NCBI GenBank assembly: GCA_012514125.1
Contig: JAAZAW010000218.1
Location: 1 to 16,179, forward strand
Reading direction: 5' to 3'
Length of the DNA: 16,179 nucleotides
From: Phycisphaerae bacterium
Lineage (GTDB): Bacteria; Planctomycetota; Phycisphaerae; JAAYCJ01
The position numbers and the translations under genes are program-made. Each line of letters starts with the position of its first letter. Within the stretch, counting starts at the first letter, position 1. Under the pieces are notes generated by a model. It was not told the DNA's origin. It searched no databases and saw only the letters and a list, made by a program, of their open reading frames with translations. This document shows, one piece after another, positions 7,255-12,142 of this stretch.

Positions 7255-7563
7255 TTATGCGCCGCTGGAATCTTCGAGAACTCTTGGGACTTTGAAGAAC
7301 GGAGGGTCGGAGTCAGGAGCGTTTTGCAGAACCTTATCGATGCCCATCCCGGTTCCGGCGATATCGTCACGAAGGACGTTTCGCAGGGGGGCGACGTGGG
7401 CCATCGGTTCGACGCCGGTGGTGTCGAGTTCGTTTAATTTTTTGATGTATTCGAGAATCGCGCCGAGTTGCCGGGTGTAAAGGTTGATCTGCTCGTCGGT
7501 GAGCTTGAGTCGCGAGAGTTTGGCGACATGCCTGACTTGTGCTTCGGAAATTTCATTGCTCAT
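7255..7563 (-). CDS. gatC: Asp-tRNA(Asn)/Glu-tRNA(Gln) amidotransferase subunit C
   Basis: GatC is the small subunit that wraps around GatA and tethers it to GatB. The 102-aa protein is of usual length and has the family pattern: an N-terminal helix EAQVRHVAKLSRLKLTDEQ, a second helix LGAILEYIKKLNELDTTGVE, then PMAHVAPLRNVLRDD and the C-terminal FFKVPRVLED. The ATG at 7563 is preferred over an in-frame start at 7662 because family similarity begins there, GGAG lies about nine bases upstream, and the longer form would overlap the lipoprotein gene. First of the three gat genes and 16 nt downstream of the lipoprotein gene. Confidence 0.97.
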   Translation of the reverse strand: MSNEISEAQVRHVAKLSRLKLTDEQINLYTRQLGAILEYIKKLNELDTTGVEPMAHVAPLRNVLRDDIAGTGMGIDKVLQNAPDSDPPFFKVPRVLEDSSGA

Positions 7564-7579
7564 TTTATTGGCTCCATAC

Positions 7580-8023
7580 TTATGGAAGAGTGGTCGGCTG
7601 AGTTGACGGTTCACAGGATTCGACGCCCGCCAAGGATCGCATTTCCAGGGCGCGTTCGCCAAGTTCTTTCGGATCGGTCGGTTCGTATTGTGTCAAATCG
7701 AAGTCCAGGTAATGATCGTCATAGATTGTCGCAGGCCAGAGGATTTCGGCGAAAAAATCGACCGGAAAATACTGATACCAGGGTTGGACGATTTTTTCAT
7801 GGGTCTTGATCGTCTCGTAGCCCTCTTTCCGGATGATAATGTCATAATCGCCGTACCATTCAAAGGGCACGGTAACGGGCGTTCTGCCGACTTCCTTATC
7901 GTTGAGATATACCAGCGCGTTTTTCGGTTCGGAGTTGATCGTGATGCGTCGTTCGACACAGCCGGCCAAACCGACAAGGGCCAGAATCGAAACCAAAAAC
8001 CAATGCCTGATCATGTTTTTCAC
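7580..8023 (-). CDS. PEGA-domain lipoprotein, 147 aa
   Basis: The N-terminus is a lipoprotein signal: basic start (KNMIRH), hydrophobic core FLVSILALVG and lipobox LAGC with the lipidated cysteine at about residue 22. Residues about 26-75 form a PEGA domain (RITINSEPKNALVYLNDKEV then GRTPVTVPF and a YDIIIRKEGYE strand). This is a small beta module found on extracytoplasmic parts of bacterial envelope proteins, often with surface-layer or kinase proteins. The remainder contains QPWYQYFPVDFFAEILWP and an acidic tail. The start is a GTG at 8023: AAGGA sits at good spacing from it, whereas the ATG three codons later would be too far. The SD overlaps the stop of the phosphoesterase gene, 10 nt upstream. 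Function unknown; anchored in the envelope. Confidence 0.9.
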   Translation of the reverse strand: MKNMIRHWFLVSILALVGLAGCVERRITINSEPKNALVYLNDKEVGRTPVTVPFEWYGDYDIIIRKEGYETIKTHEKIVQPWYQYFPVDFFAEILWPATIYDDHYLDFDLTQYEPTDPKELGERALEMRSLAGVESCEPSTQPTTLP

Positions 8024-8033
8024 TTCATTTCCT

Positions 8034-8513
8034 TTATAACGGTAGATCGATAATTTCCGCTTGCAGCGAATCTGTTCCGAGTATAGCGATGGTGGAGCGT
8101 CCTTTCAACCATCCTCCGCATTCGCCGGGATTAATCATTAATTTTCCATTTTCGGATTTTACAAAGGCCTGGTGTGTATGGCCTGCAACGAGGACACCGG
8201 CCTGGGCGCGAAATTTTGTGGGGATTTGCTCGAAATCGTGTGCCATTGCGATGGCGCAATCGCCCAGGTGGATCAAAATCGGCCCCGATTCGATCTGCGG
8301 CAGGACCTGTCGCAGGCCTGTCTTTTCACCGTCGTTGTTGCCGTAAACAATGTGCAGGGGGACGTCGATTTTTGCAATTTCCTTCGCGGTAAACGGAGCA
8401 ACGATATCGCCGGCGTGCAGGACGGCCTGGACGTTTCGGCGTTTGAATTCCGCAATCGCTTTTTTGATTTGCGGGAGGTTGTCGTGTGTGTCGGAAAATA
8501 TTCCTATCAGCAT
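8034..8513 (-). CDS. MJ0936/YfcE-type metallophosphoesterase, 159 aa
   Basis: A small calcineurin-like phosphoesterase. Metal-binding motifs appear in order: SDTHDN (D8, H10), HAGDIV (D36), VYGNNDGE (N59/N60), AMAHDF (H92) and VAGHTHQA (H112, H114), then the family's INPGE segment. Family members of this length hydrolyse phosphodiesters such as bis-p-nitrophenyl phosphate in a metal-dependent way, and their natural substrates are mostly unsettled. No signal peptide, so cytosolic. The start at 8513 is fixed by AAGGAGG six or so bases upstream and by family similarity beginning MLIGIFSDTH; a longer in-frame form from 8645 would overlap trkA. It sits 16 nt after trkA and 10 nt before the lipoprotein gene. 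Confidence 0.94.
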   Translation of the reverse strand: MLIGIFSDTHDNLPQIKKAIAEFKRRNVQAVLHAGDIVAPFTAKEIAKIDVPLHIVYGNNDGEKTGLRQVLPQIESGPILIHLGDCAIAMAHDFEQIPTKFRAQAGVLVAGHTHQAFVKSENGKLMINPGECGGWLKGRSTIAILGTDSLQAEIIDLPL

Positions 8514-8529
8514 ATTGATCCTCCTTGGG

Positions 8530-9207
8530 TCAGCTTCGTGGAATTCCTGAAATTGCTTCATTGGAGGCGATGATCCAGAGAACATCGCCCGCGGTGACCA
8601 TGGTGTCGGGCAGAGGAATGACGACTTCGTATCGCTCGACCACACCGCCTTTTTCCGCGGCAGGACGGCGAATCGCGACGACGTTGATTTTGTATTTCTG
8701 CCGCAGATTCAGATCGCGAAGTGTTTTGTCGATGAACATTTTCGGTGCGGGAAGCTGGACGAGGCTTTGGCCTTCACCCAGTTCGATCGACTCGAACAGT
8801 TGCGGGAGCATCAGTCGATGAACCCATCGCATGGCAGATTCGTGTTCAGGAAAGACGATATCGTCTGCCCCGATACGTCGAAGAATCTTACCGCGGATTT
8901 CGCTGCCTGCCCGACTGATAACGCGTTTGACACCAATAGCTTTGAGGGTGCTGGTGGTCAGGGCGTTGGCTTCAAAGTCGGTTCCGATGGCCACGACCGC
9001 CGCATCGACGTTGTCGATTCCCTGTGCTAAAAGGGTTTCTTCCTCCGTCGCGTCCATTCGTACCGCCAGTGCGACCTGATCGCGGACGGCTTCGATGATT
9101 TGGCGTGAGGTATCGATGGCGATGACTTCCGCGTTCGCCGCGGACAATGCCTGCGCCAGTTTCAATCCAAAACGTCCCAATCCAATCACCGCTATTTGTT
9201 CCGGCAT
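8530..9207 (-). CDS. trkA: Potassium uptake regulatory subunit TrkA/KtrA
   Basis: The cytosolic gating subunit of a Trk/Ktr potassium uptake system. At 225 aa it has a single RCK unit, as in KtrA, rather than the doubled E. coli TrkA. RCK_N is a Rossmann fold with the nucleotide motif G-L-G-R-F-G (residues 9-14) and the acidic residue D32 ending the second strand, followed by AVRMDATEEETL and DAAVVAIGTDFEAN. The RCK_C part (about 140-222) ends PDTMVTAGDVLWIIASNE. RCK_N binds NAD(H)/ATP-type nucleotides; RCK_C in some bacteria binds cyclic di-AMP. GAGGA lies nine bases before the ATG. It follows trkH by 55 nt, the expected partner arrangement. Confidence 0.95.
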   Translation of the reverse strand: MPEQIAVIGLGRFGLKLAQALSAANAEVIAIDTSRQIIEAVRDQVALAVRMDATEEETLLAQGIDNVDAAVVAIGTDFEANALTTSTLKAIGVKRVISRAGSEIRGKILRRIGADDIVFPEHESAMRWVHRLMLPQLFESIELGEGQSLVQLPAPKMFIDKTLRDLNLRQKYKINVVAIRRPAAEKGGVVERYEVVIPLPDTMVTAGDVLWIIASNEAISGIPRS

Positions 9208-9262
9208 GCTATGTGTTCCTCTCTACAAAAAATCATACAGATTGTGTACTCCATTGACAATA

Positions 9263-11170
9263 CTAACCTGTAATCAAGGCTTCACTCGGATATTCATATT
9301 GCACCTTTTTGGGGCGTCCCGCCATGGCGAACAGAAGTGTGAGGGGGCCGAGTCTGCCCGCGAACATTCCCAGAATAAGCAAAAGTCTGCCCGCAAGACC
9401 CAGGTTCGGGGTGATGCCCATCGACAGGCCGACCGTGGCGCAGGCGCTGGAACTTTCAAACAGCAACTCCATAAACGGCATCTGAGGCTGAGCCAGAAGC
9501 AGCGCAAGGGTCAGGGTCCAGACCAGCGTGAAAAAAATAAGCACCACCACCAACGCTCGACGGATCAATGAAAAATCGATCGTTCGATTATAAATATTGA
9601 CGTTTGAGCGATGCCGCAGTGTGGCGATAATCGTAGCGAGCAGTAGGGCGAAGGTTACGGTCTTGATCCCGCCGCCCGTCGAGGCAGGGGAACCGCCGAT
9701 AATCATGAGTGAAATCACGGTCATGAACGTTCCCGGTTCGAGTTTTCCCGATTCCATTTCGACCGAATTGAATCCTGCCGTTCTGGACGATACGGAAAGA
9801 AAACAGGCATCCAGCAGCCGTTGAGGCCAGGAGTGATTTCGCAATACATTTTGCGAGTCTCGTATGGTTATGTCTTCGTATTGAACCGTTCGGCCCCAAC
9901 GTTGTTGTTGTTTGGGGGTTTCGAGCAGGAAGATGATTGCGACGCCGCTGACGATCAATAGAAATGTGGTCATCAGGACGATTTTGCTTTGGAGATTTAA
10001 TCGTGTCATACGGAAAAAGTCTAAATCAATTCCCGTATAGGCGGAATAATCGTTACGCCAAAATCGCCCGATCCGAAATTTGGCGACGGCAATGACATTG
10101 GCAATGACGGGAAATCCGATACCACCGAGAAGGATCAAAGGAGCGATGACACCGTAAATTTGCCAGTGTTTTTCCAGGCTGATAAGGCTGTCTTTTTGGA
10201 GAGTGAACCCGGCGTTGCAAAAGGCACTGACGGAATGGAAAATACTTTTGTAAATTTTGTCTCCGACGTCCGATCCGGGCCACATGGAGTACATGAATGC
10301 TGCGCCGATTGCCTCGATCAACAGGGTAAACAGAATGATGAATTTTACCACCCGGCGAATCTGGCCTGCATCGCGTTGACTGTAGATGTCCATGGCCAGA
10401 CTGGTTTCCTGGAGCGAAACCTGTCGGCCCAGCAGAATCGAAAAAACAGTTCCGAAAATGATAATGCCCAATCCGCCGATTTGAACCAAAAGCAAAATGA
10501 CCAGTTGCCCGAAAGGTGTAAAATCGCTCGCGGTATCGCGAACCGTCAATCCGGTGACGCAAACGGCACTGGTGGCGGTAAAGAGATTATCGACGAAGTT
10601 ATTTGCAAATCCTGTAAAACGATTCGAATAGGTCGAACAGGGCAACGAAAGCAGCAATGCTCCGGAAAAAATCGCCAGGGCGAATCCCAGTAATGTCGCC
10701 CGGGCGGGATAAACGATTGTTTGAATGAGCCAGCTATTAAATTTCACAAAAACAATCAGCAGTAGAATCACCAGATAGATCATCAGACCCAAATGCAGCC
10801 AGTTCGGGTGTCGAGCGGGAAAACTCATCGCCATGCCCACAACGGCACCCAGCGACAAAATGATTTCCACAACGTGTTCTTTGAAAAATTCAATCCGATT
10901 GGGAAGAAAGATCATCTTTAACAAAAGAACGGCGATAAAACATAAAATCGCGCCATACTGGACGTAGAGCAGGATTGCATGAGAAACGGGCGAAACACTG
11001 ACGGGAATCCCGGTGGTTGGAGCATATCGCACAAATCCATATTCAAGAATTAACCCCGTTACACCCAGAAAAAATCCCAGCGTGTTCAGGATCGGCCAAA
11101 AGAGTCTCATGCCTGTCACATTCATAGGTTGAGCAAGGGAGAACAAACTGGATGTACTTTCTCTTGTCAC
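9263..11170 (-). CDS. trkH: Potassium uptake protein TrkH/KtrB family with N-terminal membrane extension
   Basis: The pore subunit of the potassium uptake system. Four M1-P-M2 repeats are visible through their selectivity-filter loops: SAVCVTGLTV, SAFCNAGFTL, SSRTAGFNSV and CATVGLSMG, with the filter glycines at about 207, 321, 466 and 581 (counted from the GTG start), all conserved. SPASTGGGIKT follows the third filter. The protein (635 aa) is about 150 residues longer than usual because four extra hydrophobic helices precede the pore (about residues 24-41, 65-90, 99-117, 125-144). Start: the frame opens with TTG at 11191, which lacks a ribosome binding site; the GTG at 11170 has GGAG eleven bases upstream and is preferred, though uncertain. 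Probably the first gene of the eight-gene minus-strand operon. Confidence 0.94.
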   Translation of the reverse strand: MTRESTSSLFSLAQPMNVTGMRLFWPILNTLGFFLGVTGLILEYGFVRYAPTTGIPVSVSPVSHAILLYVQYGAILCFIAVLLLKMIFLPNRIEFFKEHVVEIILSLGAVVGMAMSFPARHPNWLHLGLMIYLVILLLIVFVKFNSWLIQTIVYPARATLLGFALAIFSGALLLSLPCSTYSNRFTGFANNFVDNLFTATSAVCVTGLTVRDTASDFTPFGQLVILLLVQIGGLGIIIFGTVFSILLGRQVSLQETSLAMDIYSQRDAGQIRRVVKFIILFTLLIEAIGAAFMYSMWPGSDVGDKIYKSIFHSVSAFCNAGFTLQKDSLISLEKHWQIYGVIAPLILLGGIGFPVIANVIAVAKFRIGRFWRNDYSAYTGIDLDFFRMTRLNLQSKIVLMTTFLLIVSGVAIIFLLETPKQQQRWGRTVQYEDITIRDSQNVLRNHSWPQRLLDACFLSVSSRTAGFNSVEMESGKLEPGTFMTVISLMIIGGSPASTGGGIKTVTFALLLATIIATLRHRSNVNIYNRTIDFSLIRRALVVVLIFFTLVWTLTLALLLAQPQMPFMELLFESSSACATVGLSMGITPNLGLAGRLLLILGMFAGRLGPLTLLFAMAGRPKKVQYEYPSEALITG

Positions 11171-11215
11171 CGCGTTATCTTCTCCAGGCAATCGTTTGAT
11201 TTCGTAACGACTTAA

Positions 11216-11244
11216 ATTTTAACATCTGCGATATCCCGTTGAAA
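11216..11244 (-). promoter_or_regulatory. Possible promoter for the trkH operon
   Basis: On the minus strand TTTCAA (11244-11239) and TAAAAT (11221-11216) are separated by 17 bp, the -10 box matching five of six consensus bases and the -35 box only three. It would start transcription about 40 nt before the GTG of trkH. The placement is sensible, after the candidate hisI terminator, but the -35 match is weak. Confidence 0.3.
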
Positions 11245-11258
11245 ATTAAAATCAAAGC

Positions 11259-11308
11259 AAGCCATCCAATTTCAAAAAATCAGATGGCTTTGACTTGATA
11301 TTTTTTTT
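11259..11308. terminator. Hairpin able to terminate in both directions between hisI and trkH
   Basis: AAGCCATC (11259-11266) pairs with GATGGCTT (11283-11290) in an eight-base perfect stem with a 16-nt loop; outer bases can pair further with small bulges. Reading minus (from hisI) the stem is followed by GCTTTGATTTTAATTTT. Reading plus it is followed by a run of eight T (11301-11308). It most likely ends hisI transcription. The minus-direction T-tract is interrupted, so efficiency is doubtful. Confidence 0.5.
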
Positions 11309-11358
11309 ATTCCTGTTGCCGCATCGTGTTGAGGATATTTTCCTGATTCCTGACGGAA

Positions 11359-11742
11359 TTATTTTTTGTAGACCTTGTCCGGATCGAACATCTTTTGTCC
11401 GACGATTTCCCATTCTCCTGCGGAGGTGAGACGACGGAAAAAACAGTTGTGATACCCCTCATGGCAGGCGGCGCCGTTCTGTTTGGCTTTGATCACCAGC
11501 GTGTCCTTGTCGCAATCGATCAGAATTTCCACCACGTCCTGCGTATGGCCGGAACTTTCACCCTTCATCCAGTATTTCTGCCGTGAGCGAGACCAGAAAT
11601 GTGTTTTGCCCGTTTCGATGGTCGCCCGAAGTGATTGTTCGTTCATATACGCCATCATCAAAACTTCGCCGGTTTCAACGTCCTGGATGATCGCCGGAAT
11701 CAATCCGTTTGAATCATATTTCAAATCCGCAATCGCCTGCAC
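11359..11742 (-). CDS. hisI: Phosphoribosyl-AMP cyclohydrolase
   Basis: HisI opens the purine ring of phosphoribosyl-AMP, the third step of histidine synthesis. The single-domain protein (127 aa, no fused HisE pyrophosphohydrolase) carries the family motifs: LMMAYMN near residue 29, THFWSRSRQKYWMKGESSGH (48-66), the D-C-D-x-D metal motif (76-80) and C-H-x5-C (C93, C100); the three cysteines are the known zinc ligands. Two GTG codons stand side by side at the start; the second (11742) is preferred because AAGGAG then has normal spacing, the first (11745) being too close. There is no ATG option. The gene stands alone, away from other histidine genes, and diverges from the beta-helix gene. Confidence 0.95.
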   Translation of the reverse strand: MQAIADLKYDSNGLIPAIIQDVETGEVLMMAYMNEQSLRATIETGKTHFWSRSRQKYWMKGESSGHTQDVVEILIDCDKDTLVIKAKQNGAACHEGYHNCFFRRLTSAGEWEIVGQKMFDPDKVYKK

Positions 11743-11765
11743 CACACACTCCTTCTTCCATTAAC

Positions 11766-11795
11766 TATATATAAATGACATCGACCTGTCGTAAA
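11766..11795 (-). promoter_or_regulatory. Possible hisI promoter
   Basis: On the minus strand TTTACG (11795-11790) is followed after 18 bp by TATATA (11771-11766), about 25 nt before the hisI start. A register two bases further upstream would give a 16-bp spacing. Match to consensus is moderate and the position is as expected for the first gene of a transcript. Confidence 0.35.
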
Positions 11796-12013
11796 CACGC
11801 ATATTACGAAATTCGGACCCTAAAGGCAAGTAACAAGCGGGGCTTTCTCTTCAAGATATAAGGAACCTCAAAAACGAATTAAAGTTCTTTTCTCGCTGCG
11901 TCCGATAAAAAAGATGGAACACTGCGGACCCTCATGATACGCACTCACAACGCGAATCGGCTTTTCTCTCGCTTCGATACGGCACAACAATCAGATAAAT
12001 CATGAAATATAAA
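11796..12013 (+). other. Divergent intergenic region with imperfect duplication; candidate RNA leader or small RNA
   Basis: No convincing reading frame on either strand. CGGACCCT occurs at 11814 and again at 11925; GGCTTT followed by a TCTC-rich stretch, ATA and GG occurs at 11841 and 11959, so two units about 111-118 nt apart look like a decayed duplication. A third pyrimidine-rich piece, CTTTTCTCGCTGCGTCCGATA, minus its last base, lies at 11887-11906. Local pairings include AAGGAAC/GTTCTTT and GTCCG/CGGAC. The stretch ends at a strong terminator hairpin (12014-12060). It does not resemble 6S, tmRNA, RNase P, SRP RNA or a riboswitch that I can recognise. Confidence 0.35.
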
Positions 12014-12060
12014 AAGGCACAATCCCGAATTGGATTGCGTTGCCTTATTTTTATATTTTT
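12014..12060 (+). terminator. Strong intrinsic terminator with no upstream plus-strand gene
   Basis: AAGGCA-CAATCC (12014-12025) pairs with GGATTG-cgt-TGCCTT (12032-12046): 12 pairs, a six-base loop and a three-base bulge, followed by ATTTTTATATTTTTT. It lies 82 nt before the beta-helix gene and downstream of no plus-strand gene. Read on the minus strand the hairpin is followed by TTTTTATATTTC, so it could act both ways. It may end a small RNA or act as an attenuator in the leader of the beta-helix gene. Confidence 0.75.
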
Positions 12061-12142
12061 TCACCACTGATTTGAAACCATCCGGAATGAAATAGAAGGA
12101 AAACAGAGGAGTGATTCTGCCCTCAAACGGAAGGAAAGAAAA

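Noticed and set aside
11796..12013. Possible 6S RNA, tmRNA or c-di-GMP riboswitch
   Set aside because: I looked for the long closing stem and central bubble of 6S, the tmRNA termini and the GEMM core; none is present, so only a generic RNA candidate is reported.
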